The translations under genes and the position numbers were made by a program. The notes beneath the pieces are model-generated. The model saw only the letters and a list, made by a program, of their open reading frames with translations, was not told the DNA's origin and ran no database searches. Shown one piece after another: positions 24,708 to 33,285 of a DNA stretch of 61,572 bases. Source of the DNA: an uncultured Emergencia sp. (lineage in GTDB: Bacteria > Bacillota > Clostridia > Peptostreptococcales > Anaerovoracaceae); NCBI GenBank assembly GCA_937997955.1, contig CALLDR010000175.1:1-61572 (forward strand), given 5' to 3'. Numbering within the stretch: the stretch's first letter is position 1; each line of letters begins with the position of its first letter.

Positions 24708-26363
24708 TTATTTGGAAGAAATTCCGTCTGCTTTAAAAATGAATTTTACGCTTTCGTAGCTGCCCTTGCCGCCGAACGCGTCATATCCCCTTGCCGCGTT
24801 TCTCATGGCAGTCAGTCCGTTCAGCAGATCCTCCAGCTCGCCGGCTGACAGCTTCTCCAGCTGGCCCATCAGCTGGTCGGACATCTGGCTGACGCCTTCA
24901 TCCAGCTCCTTGGCCCCCTCAGCCAGCTGGCGGGCGCCCTCCGTCAACTCTTTTTCCTTGTCGCTGAGCGTGCCGGTTCCCTCGTAAAGGGCCGCCGCGC
25001 CGGCGTCCACCTGATCGATGCCTTCGGAAAGCTGCTTCTGGCCCTTTTCCAGAGCCGCGGCTCCGTCGGACAGCTGCTTGGCGCCTGCCGCGGCGCTGTC
25101 GATGCCGCCGGAGAATTGTTCAGCTCCTGCCGCAGCGCTGTCCACGCCTGCCGTATATGTCAATACCCCGTTATAAAACGCCATGACGCTGTCCAGCTGC
25201 TGCTTTACAGCCGCCGCCTGTGAAACGCCGCCTGCCGCGGCCTGATCCAGAATGGCTCCATAGTTTTCCGAAGTCAGGGTCACATCGAGACCGGCGGCCT
25301 GCAGGCTCTGGCTGGCTGCGGAGAACACCGCGTCCACCACCTGCTTCGCTCCCGCGTTGATGGACGGACTGGACTGGGTCAGCTGTCCAAGTCCAGAGGA
25401 AAGCTGGTCCGCGCCGTTCTTCAGCTGCGCGCTTCCGTCCTGCAGGGCGTCAGCGCCCGCTTTCAGGCTGCTGGCTCCCTCGGTCAGCTGGCCCACGCCG
25501 CTCTTCAGGCTCTGGGTCCCCTCGTACAGCTGGCTCGCGCCAAGGTGAAGGGCATCTACGCCTTCCATCAGCTTTTCTGCCCCTTCAGCCAGCTGTCCAG
25601 CGCCTTCGTCCAGCTGTCCGGTTCCCGTCAGCAGGGCGTCCACGCCGTCGGTCAGCTTGTCCAGCTGTCCGCTCAGGTCAGACAGATCGGTGCCGCCGTC
25701 CACGTCTAATTCAGCGAAAATCTCGCTGGTTACAAAGGTGTAGATGGTCTCTGTCTCAAAATCCTTTACATCTGCGGAGATGGTAACGGCCTCCGGCAGA
25801 TCCAGCTTTGACGCCGCGCTTCCCAGATTCTCCGCGACGCCCGGCAGGCCGATACCCAGGACGACGCTGCGGTCGCCGTCATCGGTGGGTTTCCCGCCGT
25901 CCACCTCTATATTGGAAAAATGCTCGTGATCCAGCACCATGCCGCTGACGGCCAGGAAAGGCACGCAGGTACCGCCGGACGCGGTGTGGTTCTCATAGGT
26001 CAGGGTCATGACCACATGACCGCTCTTGCCTGCCAGCTCTTTAGGCTGAACCGCTTTGCCGTCCAGAGTGTAGCCGATCTTCACTGTTACCGGCAGCTGG
26101 CAGTCCTCATAGCCGTCGTAATGCAGGCTTCCCCCGGCGCTGACGATGCGCTGCTGCTCCTTGCCGCTGGCGCTGGTGAGCACATACACGGTCTCTTCCT
26201 CGGACCCGTCGTCCTTTGACGCGCTGTCACTAGCCGCGCTGGCCTTTTTGTTCTCTCCCTTTGCCGACTGGTCAGCAAAGGCGGTCGCGCTGACGCCTCC
26301 CAGGACCACCAGGGCAACGATCAAAGCGACGACGAGACACTGCAATCTTCTGTTCTTTTTCAT
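24708..26363 (-). CDS. Secreted coiled-coil repeat protein paired with an MMPL transporter
   Basis: The 551-residue protein has a signal peptide (residues 1-30, ending near ATAFADQ), a beta-rich region to about 215, then about 300 residues of heptad-like repeats of the form xxLxxGaxxL (GQLDEGAGQLAEGAEKLMEG). Such repeats are found in YhgE/Pip-type proteins and in the extracytoplasmic part of some MMPL exporters. Its start overlaps the end of the MMPL gene by 4 bases. I infer that it is an extracytoplasmic partner of that transporter. No sortase motif or C-terminal membrane helix is seen. Confidence 0.75.
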   Translation of the reverse strand: MKKNRRLQCLVVALIVALVVLGGVSATAFADQSAKGENKKASAASDSASKDDGSEEETVYVLTSASGKEQQRIVSAGGSLHYDGYEDCQLPVTVKIGYTLDGKAVQPKELAGKSGHVVMTLTYENHTASGGTCVPFLAVSGMVLDHEHFSNIEVDGGKPTDDGDRSVVLGIGLPGVAENLGSAASKLDLPEAVTISADVKDFETETIYTFVTSEIFAELDVDGGTDLSDLSGQLDKLTDGVDALLTGTGQLDEGAGQLAEGAEKLMEGVDALHLGASQLYEGTQSLKSGVGQLTEGASSLKAGADALQDGSAQLKNGADQLSSGLGQLTQSSPSINAGAKQVVDAVFSAASQSLQAAGLDVTLTSENYGAILDQAAAGGVSQAAAVKQQLDSVMAFYNGVLTYTAGVDSAAAGAEQFSGGIDSAAAGAKQLSDGAAALEKGQKQLSEGIDQVDAGAAALYEGTGTLSDKEKELTEGARQLAEGAKELDEGVSQMSDQLMGQLEKLSAGELEDLLNGLTAMRNAARGYDAFGGKGSYESVKFIFKADGISSK

Positions 26364-28456
26364 GCTGCTGTTCCCTCTTTCTTTCTGTTTTTGTATAACC
26401 CTTTCATTCCGCCTGTGGTTCTGATGATCAGCGGATCAAGAAGCCGCAGGAAGGCCGGCAGGATGAAGATAACTGCCAGCATGCTGACCAGGGCGCCCCG
26501 GGCCATCAGACTGCACATGGAGCTGATGATATCGATCTCCGAGTAGACGGCAACGCCGAAGGTCGCCGCGAAGAATCCCAGCGCGCTGACCAGTACCGAC
26601 GGAATGGACGTGTGCAGCGCCGTAATAACGGCGGTATCTCTGTCCTGGCCGTCCAGCCGCTCTCTCTTGTAGCGGGTGGTCATCAGAATCGCGTAGTCTA
26701 CCGTTGACCCCAGCTGAATGGTCGTCAGACAGATCGGGGCGATAAACGGCAGCCAGGTTCCCGTATAGTACGGCAGGCCCAGATTGATGAAGATGGCGAA
26801 ATAGATGGTCATCACCAGGATCACCGGCAGGCTGGCCGACTTCAGGACCAGAGCGATGATGATGAAGATCAGCACGATGGAAACGGCGCTTACGATCTTG
26901 AAATCCCGGTCTGTGGTCTTCATCAGGTCCTTGGTGCAGGCGGCCTCTCCGATGATCATGCCGTTCTCATCGTATTCCTTGACGATGTCGTTCATGGCCG
27001 TCAGCTGGCGGTTGACCTCCTTGCTGGCGGTTCTGTATTCGCTCATGGCCAGCATCAGCTGGTACTTGCCGCTCTTCAGCGCGGTCACCGCCTCGTCCGG
27101 CAGGATCTCCTCCGGTATGGTGCTGCCCAGGACGGAGTCCAGAGACAGGGCCGCTTTGATGCCGTCGACGTCCTCCAGCCTCTCCGTCATCTCCTTTACA
27201 TCAGCCCGGTCCAGGGACTGATCCACCAGGAGCATGTGGGTGGTTGCCATGTCAAATTCGTCCATCAGCTTCTCGTTGGCGATGACGAAGTCCATATCCT
27301 CCGGCAGGGCTCCCGCCATGTCGTAATAGATGTTGGTGTTGTTATAGCCGTACACGGCCGGTCCCAGCACCACCACGAAGATGACCAGGAACACGGGGCT
27401 CTTCTTTACGACAAAGGAGGCCAGTTTTTTCATCTCCGGTATCAAAGACCGGTGTCTCGTCTTTTCGATGATCCGGTCAAAGGTCAGGATCAGGGCAGGC
27501 AGAATGGTGACGCATCCGATGACGCCCAGCAGGACGCCCTTTGCCATGACGATTCCCAGATCCTTTCCCAAGGTAAAGCTCATGAAGCACAGAGCGATAA
27601 ATCCGGCTATGGTGGTGACAGAGCTTCCGATGACGGAGGCTATGGTGTGGCGGATGGCTGCCGCCATAGCATCTTCCTTGCTGTCCTGCAGATCCTGCTC
27701 CTCTTCAAAGCTGTGCCACAGGAAGATGGAATAGTCCATGGTCACCGCCAGCTGCAGAACCGCGGCCAGCGCCTTGGTGATGTAGGATATCTCTCCGAAG
27801 AAGAGGTTGCTGCCCAGATTGTACAGAATGGTTATGCCGATGCCCGCCAGGAAGATGAACGGAATGACCCAGGAATCCAGCAGCAGCACCATGGCGGCTG
27901 TCGCGCAGAGCACCGCCAGGCCCACATACACAGGTTCCTCCTGTTCGCACAGATCCTTCAGGTCCTTTACCAGGGCCGACATGCCCGTAACGTAGCAGGT
28001 CTTTCCGGCAGCCTGCCTGATCTCTCCGATGGCCTCAATGGTTTCATCTGCCGACGTGGACGTGTCAAAGAAGACCGCCATCAGCGTATCGTCGCCTTTG
28101 TTGAAGGCCTCATAGTACTTTTCCGGAAGGATCTCCAGCGGTACGTCAGCAGACAGCACGCTGCTGTAGGCGATGACGGAGTCCACGTGATCCACCTGAC
28201 TGATATCCGACCGGAGCTGTTCAACCTTCTCCGGCGTCTGGTCCTCGATGACGATGATCGAAAAGGCGCCCTTTCCGTAGTCGTCCATCAGGATATCCTG
28301 TCCGGTGACCGTATCCAATCCATCTGGCAGATAGGTCAGCATATCGTAGTTGATCCTGGTGCTCATCATGCCGATCACCGACGGGATGCACAGCAGCAGG
28401 CACAGGATCAGGATCAGCTTCCGATGCCTGACCACTGCGTGGGAAAACTTATCCAT
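26360..28456 (-). CDS. MMPL/RND-family transporter
   Basis: This 698-residue protein has the two-fold MMPL plan: one membrane helix, a large extracytoplasmic loop (about 35-165), five helices, then the same again from about 350. Conserved stretches are YSIFLWHSFEEEQ (about 245) and STVDYAILMTTRYKRER (about 590), the two homologous helix-4/5 regions with acidic relay residues. The family exports lipids, surfactants or drugs by proton or sodium motive force. The substrate is unknown. It forms a two-gene unit with the coiled-coil protein. Confidence 0.87.
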   Translation of the reverse strand: MDKFSHAVVRHRKLILILCLLLCIPSVIGMMSTRINYDMLTYLPDGLDTVTGQDILMDDYGKGAFSIIVIEDQTPEKVEQLRSDISQVDHVDSVIAYSSVLSADVPLEILPEKYYEAFNKGDDTLMAVFFDTSTSADETIEAIGEIRQAAGKTCYVTGMSALVKDLKDLCEQEEPVYVGLAVLCATAAMVLLLDSWVIPFIFLAGIGITILYNLGSNLFFGEISYITKALAAVLQLAVTMDYSIFLWHSFEEEQDLQDSKEDAMAAAIRHTIASVIGSSVTTIAGFIALCFMSFTLGKDLGIVMAKGVLLGVIGCVTILPALILTFDRIIEKTRHRSLIPEMKKLASFVVKKSPVFLVIFVVVLGPAVYGYNNTNIYYDMAGALPEDMDFVIANEKLMDEFDMATTHMLLVDQSLDRADVKEMTERLEDVDGIKAALSLDSVLGSTIPEEILPDEAVTALKSGKYQLMLAMSEYRTASKEVNRQLTAMNDIVKEYDENGMIIGEAACTKDLMKTTDRDFKIVSAVSIVLIFIIIALVLKSASLPVILVMTIYFAIFINLGLPYYTGTWLPFIAPICLTTIQLGSTVDYAILMTTRYKRERLDGQDRDTAVITALHTSIPSVLVSALGFFAATFGVAVYSEIDIISSMCSLMARGALVSMLAVIFILPAFLRLLDPLIIRTTGGMKGLYKNRKKEGTAA

Positions 28457-28541
28457 ATATCTTGTCTCTCCTTTCCAGCTAAAACGACTTTTTTCGAACT
28501 AGAAAGGATTATATCGCCGCCCGGATTTCTTTTGAATAAAC

Positions 28542-28577
28542 AAAAAAAGCGCGGTGCAAAAAAATTATGCACCGCGC
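28542..28577 (-). terminator. Intrinsic terminator of whiA
   Basis: On the minus strand GCGCGGTGCA and TGCACCGCGC form a perfect 10-bp stem followed by TTTTTTTG. Confidence 0.9.
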
Positions 28578-28620
28578 GAAGAATGTCCAATTTATCAGAA
28601 CTTTTATGACGGGCCGGCAG

Positions 28621-28656
28621 CGGGAGCCGCGGGAGCAGCGGGGCCACGGGAACCGC
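28621..28656. repeat. 9-bp minisatellite after whiA, 4 units
   Basis: CGGGAGCCG, CGGGAGCAG, CGGGGCCAC and GGGAACCG follow one another between the whiA stop and its terminator. Confidence 0.55.
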
Positions 28657-28682
28657 GCAAAACACAGAAGCTGCGGGAGTCG

Positions 28683-29624
28683 CTACAGCTTGGAAGCGAT
28701 CTCCTCGATCTTGCGGAACCTGTTGTTGATGCCGGATTTTTTCATGGGCGGATCCATCATCTCTCCCAGCTGCACCAGGCTGGCCTCCGGGTATTCCAGG
28801 CGCAGCTTGGCGGCCTGCTGCAGCTTTTCCGGCAGCCGGTTCAGCCCCATCGCCTCCTGTATCTTCCGGATATTATCGATCTGGCGCTGGGACGCGTCCA
28901 GCGTTCTGTCCGTGTTGGCCGTGTCGCAGTTGGTCATGCGGACCGCTTTGTTGACCATGCCCTTCTGGATCTTCACGTTTTCAAAGGTCAGCATCTGCGC
29001 GTGGGCGCCCATAATCGCCAGAGTATCACAGATGTACTCCGAGTTTTTCATGTATACTACGAACTTGTCCTTTCGCTCCACGATCTTGGCGGAAAGGTCC
29101 ACAAAGGTGTTGATCATCTTTCGCAGATCCGTCGCCAGATTTTTGCTGGCGCAGACGAATTCCAGATGATAGCTGCGGGCAGGATCGCTGACGCTGCCGC
29201 TTCCCATGAAGATGCCACGCAGATACGACTTTCTGCAGCACTTTGTCTTGATCAGATCGCTGTAAATGCCGTCGGATATGTAGTTATTGCCTTCCCGCAC
29301 CAGCAGGATACCGGTTTCCCGAAGGATCTGCTCGCTGCGCATCTCCGGGCCGATGGTCAGGAAGTACGCCCTTCCCTTCTTCGGCCCCGGCGCTTCCCCA
29401 ACCTCCAGCTCTGTCTCCACCTGGAAGTACTCCTTGATCAGCTTCTTGTAGTGACGGGCCACCGCCGGATTATCCGTGGAAATGACGATCTTGAATTTTC
29501 CGCCTCCCGCCAGGCGCAGGCTGCCGGAAACGCGAAGGAATCCCGCGATCTCCGCCAGCTGGCAGCACTTTTTCTCTGGTACGCTTCTGGATAATTCATT
29601 TTTTGTTTCTGTTGAAAACGACAT
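28683..29624 (-). CDS. whiA: DNA-binding protein WhiA
   Basis: This 313-residue protein has the WhiA plan: a degenerate LAGLIDADG homing-endonuclease fold (about 1-220; KCCRKSYLRGIFMGSGSVSDP near 127-147) and a C-terminal helix-turn-helix (RLEYPEASLVQLGEMM, KKSGINNRFRKIEEI). It is linked to cell division and chromosome segregation in Firmicutes. It normally follows yvcK; here kce lies upstream instead. Its leader on the minus strand is a purine-rich GAGA-type tract (about 29640-29680). The start has GAGAGG upstream. Confidence 0.95.
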   Translation of the reverse strand: MSFSTETKNELSRSVPEKKCCQLAEIAGFLRVSGSLRLAGGGKFKIVISTDNPAVARHYKKLIKEYFQVETELEVGEAPGPKKGRAYFLTIGPEMRSEQILRETGILLVREGNNYISDGIYSDLIKTKCCRKSYLRGIFMGSGSVSDPARSYHLEFVCASKNLATDLRKMINTFVDLSAKIVERKDKFVVYMKNSEYICDTLAIMGAHAQMLTFENVKIQKGMVNKAVRMTNCDTANTDRTLDASQRQIDNIRKIQEAMGLNRLPEKLQQAAKLRLEYPEASLVQLGEMMDPPMKKSGINNRFRKIEEIASKL

Positions 29625-29807
29625 ATGTTGCGCCTCTCTATCTCTGTCTCTGTTTCTGCCTCTATCTCGTTCTTAATCTCTTCTGCTTCCTAGTATACGC
29701 CAAGCCGCGGAAAATCACAAGCGGATTTCGGCCTCAGGCCAGGGCCTACGTATGAAAAACAAGATTCCGGCTCACGTAATTTAAAATGCGGAGAACTCCG
29801 GAAATTC

Positions 29808-29839
29808 AAAAGAAGAGAGCCGTCCAGCGGCTCTCTTCT
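29808..29839 (-). terminator. Intrinsic terminator of kce
   Basis: On the minus strand GAAGAGAGCCG and CGGCTCTCTTC form an 11-bp stem with loop CTGGA, followed by TTTTG. It makes kce separate from whiA. Confidence 0.85.
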
Positions 29840-29893
29840 GTAAATCCTGTTTATGAACCCATGGCCCTTTTATGAAACCATGTGTCGAAAGAG

Positions 29894-30724
29894 CTATTTT
29901 CTTGGAGCCAGGCCCAGAATCTCTCTCGCCTCATCCGGCGTAGCGATCTCTCTGCCCAGCAGCTTAGCCAGCTTGACAGCCTTTTCTACCATCTGGCCGT
30001 TGCTCTCCGCCAGAACGCCCTTTTCCAGATACAGATTGTCCTCAAATCCAACTCTGACGTGTCCGCCCATGGCGATGGTGGCAGCGGCGATGTTCCACGC
30101 GTTCTTGCCGATACCCGTCGCAGTCCAGGTGGAGCCTGCAGGAATGGATCCTACCATGTATACCAGGTCTCTGACAGTAGCGGTCATCTGTACGCCCAGC
30201 ACGAAATCCCAGTGCAGAGGGTGAACCAGCAGGCCCTTTCTGTCAGCCGTCTTCAGAGCGATATCGATCATGCCCTTGTCGAAAACTTCCAGCTCAGGCT
30301 TGATGCCTCTTTCCTTCAGGATCTTGGCAAAGTTGATGATCGTGTTGTCCGTGTTGGTGAAAACCTCGTCTCCGCCGAAGTTGCAGGTTCCGCAGTCCAG
30401 CGTCGCCATCTCCGGTGTCGGAACGACCTCTGTGGAAGCCAGTCTCTCCAGATCCGTCATGCCGACAGCTCCGCCGGTGGAAGGCTGAATGATGACGTCC
30501 GGGCACTCTTTTCTGATTGCGTCGATGCACTCCTGGAATCTTCCGGTATCCTGAGTCGGCGTACCGTCGTCCCATCTTACGTGCAGATGGATCAGGGCAG
30601 CGCCGGCATCATAGGCGGATTTCGCTTCTCTGGCGATTTCCTCTACGGTGTAAGGAACGTTCGGGTTCTGTTCCTTCGTAACTTCCGCGCCGCAAATACA
30701 TGCGCTGATGATTAATTTGTCCAT
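29894..30724 (-). CDS. kce: 3-keto-5-aminohexanoate cleavage enzyme
   Basis: This 276-residue Zn enzyme of the BKACE family (formerly DUF849) converts 5-amino-3-oxohexanoate and acetyl-CoA to 3-aminobutyryl-CoA and acetoacetate. The metal site is visible as H46 and H48 (LIHLHVR) and E228 (VGFEDN). It is the lysine-pathway gene missing from the kam/kdd cluster 20 kb away. It lies between rapZ and whiA, where other Firmicutes have yvcK, with its own promoter (30796-30824) and terminator (29808-29839). No GAACCG box or sigma-54 site is seen near it, so its control differs from kal and kdd2. Confidence 0.94.
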   Translation of the reverse strand: MDKLIISACICGAEVTKEQNPNVPYTVEEIAREAKSAYDAGAALIHLHVRWDDGTPTQDTGRFQECIDAIRKECPDVIIQPSTGGAVGMTDLERLASTEVVPTPEMATLDCGTCNFGGDEVFTNTDNTIINFAKILKERGIKPELEVFDKGMIDIALKTADRKGLLVHPLHWDFVLGVQMTATVRDLVYMVGSIPAGSTWTATGIGKNAWNIAAATIAMGGHVRVGFEDNLYLEKGVLAESNGQMVEKAVKLAKLLGREIATPDEAREILGLAPRK

Positions 30725-30795
30725 TGGTCTTTCTCCTTTATATAACTACTTACTTCACCCCGCGCCCAAATGCGCAGGATGTTCCTCAAGAATTT

Positions 30796-30824
30796 ATTAT
30801 ACCATCAAAGGTCCCGATGTTCAA
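30796..30824 (-). promoter_or_regulatory. Sigma-A promoter of kce inside the end of rapZ
   Basis: On the minus strand TTGAAC (30819-30824), 17 bases, TATAAT (30796-30801). The -35 lies in the last codons of rapZ. Confidence 0.7.
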
Positions 30825-31665
30825 GAGTGACTCTGTATCCATCTTCCCGAAAAACCTCCGCCATCTTATTGGCCATGGCTACAGAGCGGTGCTGTCCGCC
30901 GGTGCAGCCAAAAGCGATGTTCAGATGGTACTTTCCCTCCTTCACATAGCAGGGCGCGATGGTATTGACCATGGTCCGAAGCTGGCTCACAAAGGTCTGG
31001 GCGATCTCGTGGCGCAGCACGTACTGGGACACCTTCTTGTTGTTGCCCGTCAGCTTCTTCAGGCTCGGCACGTAGTACGGGTTGGGAATGAACCGCATGT
31101 CCAGCACCAGGTCCGTCTCCATGGGAATGCCGTGCTTGTACCCGAAGGATGTCACGTTGATGGCAAAGGCGCTCTCCGGCTCCCTTCCCACAAAGATCCG
31201 CTCCATCTCCAGCTTAAAGCCCGCCACCTTCATATTGGTGGTGTCGATGACGTAATCCGCCTGGCTCCGCAGCTCCGCCAGCTTTTCCCGCTCGGCCTCG
31301 ATGACCTCCCGGGTGGTGGAACCCTCCGACAGCGGATGATTCCGCCGCGTCTCGTTGTATCTTTTGATCAAAGTCTCGTCAGAAGCCTCGATGAACAGCA
31401 CGCTGCAGTCTATGTCAGCCCTGGCCCGCAGCTCGGAGAGACACTGGTTCAGATCGTCGAAAAATTCCCCGCCCCGCACATCGATGACAAAGGCGGACTG
31501 GCGGATCTGCCGGTTGGAGTAGGCCGTCAGCTCCAGGAAATGGCTGATCAGCGCCGGCGGCATGTTGTCCACACAGTAATATCCCTGATCCTCGAACCAG
31601 TCGGCCGCGTTGGTCTTTCCCGCCCCCGAAAGGCCGGTGACGATTACTACTTTCATCTTTTCCAT
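30805..31665 (-). CDS. rapZ: RNase adapter / nucleotide-binding protein RapZ
   Basis: This 286-residue protein begins MEKMKVVIVTGLSGAGKT with the P-loop GLSGAGKT and has the C-terminal FGCTGGQHRSVAMANKMAE signature (about residue 255). RapZ proteins bind a metabolite and steer RNase or cell-wall precursor control; in Firmicutes the exact role is less defined. I choose the ATG at 31665, 11 bases after GGAG; a GTG at 31677 overlaps that site. It follows the PHP gene closely in the murB-PHP-rapZ unit. Confidence 0.92.
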   Translation of the reverse strand: MEKMKVVIVTGLSGAGKTNAADWFEDQGYYCVDNMPPALISHFLELTAYSNRQIRQSAFVIDVRGGEFFDDLNQCLSELRARADIDCSVLFIEASDETLIKRYNETRRNHPLSEGSTTREVIEAEREKLAELRSQADYVIDTTNMKVAGFKLEMERIFVGREPESAFAINVTSFGYKHGIPMETDLVLDMRFIPNPYYVPSLKKLTGNNKKVSQYVLRHEIAQTFVSQLRTMVNTIAPCYVKEGKYHLNIAFGCTGGQHRSVAMANKMAEVFREDGYRVTLEHRDL

Positions 31666-31670
31666 CTCGT

Positions 31671-32396
31671 TTAACACTCCTCTATATTGACGATCCGCTC
31701 CAAATCAAGGCCGGCTTCCAGGGCCCTCTGCACGCCGCCGGCAAAGCTTCCCACTCTGCCCGGCGTATGGGCGTCGCTGCTGACGACGAACCTTACGTCA
31801 GCCTTGGCGCAGACCCGGATCTCCTCCACCGTCAAATGGTCGTGCCAGGTGCTGATCTCCATCCAGGTGTCCGTGGCCGCGCAGGCCTTGGCCAGCTCCC
31901 ATATATCAAAGCGGCCCTTGTCCCCCGGGTGGGTCAGAATCCGCAGGTCGTTCTCATAGAGCGCTTTGACCGCCATGTCCGTATTTTTGATCAAAAGGTG
32001 TCTGCCCCAGGCTTTCGGGACCGCGCCGTGAGCGTCAAGCCAGTTTCCCGCGCAGTACCCTTTGGGAATCCCGTAATGATATCCCCCCAGGATAAAATCG
32101 AAGTACTTCAGGTCCTCCTCCCCTACGTCCAGATGGCTGCCTGTGGATACGATATTGGCCTCCACCCCCAGATACAGCTCCAGCTGGGGGTAGGCCTTCC
32201 GCAGCCGGTCCACCTCCGCCCGCATGACCGGAAAGTCCGAGCGCCTTACGCCGTAGAACCGGTGTCCCGGCCCATGATCCGTGATCGCCAGGCCGGAAAG
32301 CCCGGCGGCCAGGGCCGCCTGCACGTTTTCCTCTATGGTTCCCTTGCCGTGGTTGTGATGAGAATAGACCGTATGGGTGTGATAATCAAAGGTCAT
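31671..32396 (-). CDS. PHP-domain phosphoesterase
   Basis: This protein (241 residues from the chosen start) has the PHP metal motifs: FDYHTHTVYSHHNHG at the start, AITDHGPGH (about residue 38), GVEANI (about 78), ILTHPGDKG and SSDAHTPGRVG (about 205). It probably hydrolyses a phosphate monoester with two or three metal ions. This PHP gene is a common member of the murB-rapZ-whiA cluster in clostridia. The ATG at 32396 has GGAG 9 bases upstream; longer starts (TTG at 32429) overlap murB and have poorer sites. Confidence 0.87.
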   Translation of the reverse strand: MTFDYHTHTVYSHHNHGKGTIEENVQAALAAGLSGLAITDHGPGHRFYGVRRSDFPVMRAEVDRLRKAYPQLELYLGVEANIVSTGSHLDVGEEDLKYFDFILGGYHYGIPKGYCAGNWLDAHGAVPKAWGRHLLIKNTDMAVKALYENDLRILTHPGDKGRFDIWELAKACAATDTWMEISTWHDHLTVEEIRVCAKADVRFVVSSDAHTPGRVGSFAGGVQRALEAGLDLERIVNIEEC

Positions 32397-32418
32397 CTTG
32401 TATTTCTCCATGATCCGA

Positions 32419-33285
32419 CTATTCTCCAATGATCCGCACCTCCGGCTCCAGCCTTACGCCAAACTGATCAAAGACCGTATTCTGCACCAGGTGCATCAGA
32501 TCGACGATATTCTTCGCGGTAGCGCCGCCTTTGTTGATGATGAATCCGCTGTGCTGCTCCGAAACCTGAGCGCCGCCTACGGTCAGGCCCTTCAGTCCGG
32601 CGTCCTGAATCAGCTTTCCGGCGAAATACCCTTCCGGCCGCTTGAAAAAGCTGCCCGCGCTGGGATACTGGACCGGCTGTTTTTCATTCCTACGCCGGGT
32701 CAGCTCCTTCATCTTCGCCGCGATCTCCTCGTGGTCTCCCGGCGTCAGCTTCAGGGTGACCTCCGTCACCACGCTTCCGCTTTCCTCCAGACAGCTGTGG
32801 CGATAACCGAAATCCATATCCTCGCCTTTGACGGTCTGCACCTGCCGGCCGTCCCGGCTGACCATGGTCACAGAGGCCACGATGTCCTTCATCTCGCCGC
32901 CATAGGCGCCCGCGTTCATAAATACCGCGCCGCCGATGCTTCCGGGAATACCGCTGGCGAACTCAAAGCCTGCCAGATCCGCCCCCAAAGCGGTCCTGGC
33001 AACGGTGCTCATCAGCGTCCCCGCGCCTGCCCTCAGCAGGCCGCCCTCCACCGTCACGCGGCAAAAGGCCTCGCCCAGCTTTACCACTGCGCCGTCAAAG
33101 CCGCTGTCCGCGATCAGGGTGTTGGAACCATTACCCAGTATGATGGACTTTCTTCCGTTCAGAGCGATCTCCCGAAGCGCCTCCTGCAGCTCCTCTGTCG
33201 TCTCCGGAATCACCATTTCCGCCGCCCGGCCTCCTGCCTTAAACGACGTGTAATCCTTCATCTCTACATTATATAATCTCTTCAT
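32419..33285 (-). CDS. murB: UDP-N-acetylenolpyruvoylglucosamine reductase
   Basis: This 288-residue FAD enzyme makes UDP-N-acetylmuramate in the cytoplasm. FAD-binding segments ILGNGSNTL (about residue 49), GIPGSIGGAVFMNAGAYGGE (about 111) and the catalytic serine region YPSAGSFFKRP (about 208) are present, and the C-terminal glutamate motif LEPEVRIIGE ends the protein. It is a type II MurB by length. Its start codon shares one base with the stop of the AI-2E-type permease gene. Confidence 0.95.
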   Translation of the reverse strand: MKRLYNVEMKDYTSFKAGGRAAEMVIPETTEELQEALREIALNGRKSIILGNGSNTLIADSGFDGAVVKLGEAFCRVTVEGGLLRAGAGTLMSTVARTALGADLAGFEFASGIPGSIGGAVFMNAGAYGGEMKDIVASVTMVSRDGRQVQTVKGEDMDFGYRHSCLEESGSVVTEVTLKLTPGDHEEIAAKMKELTRRRNEKQPVQYPSAGSFFKRPEGYFAGKLIQDAGLKGLTVGGAQVSEQHSGFIINKGGATAKNIVDLMHLVQNTVFDQFGVRLEPEVRIIGE

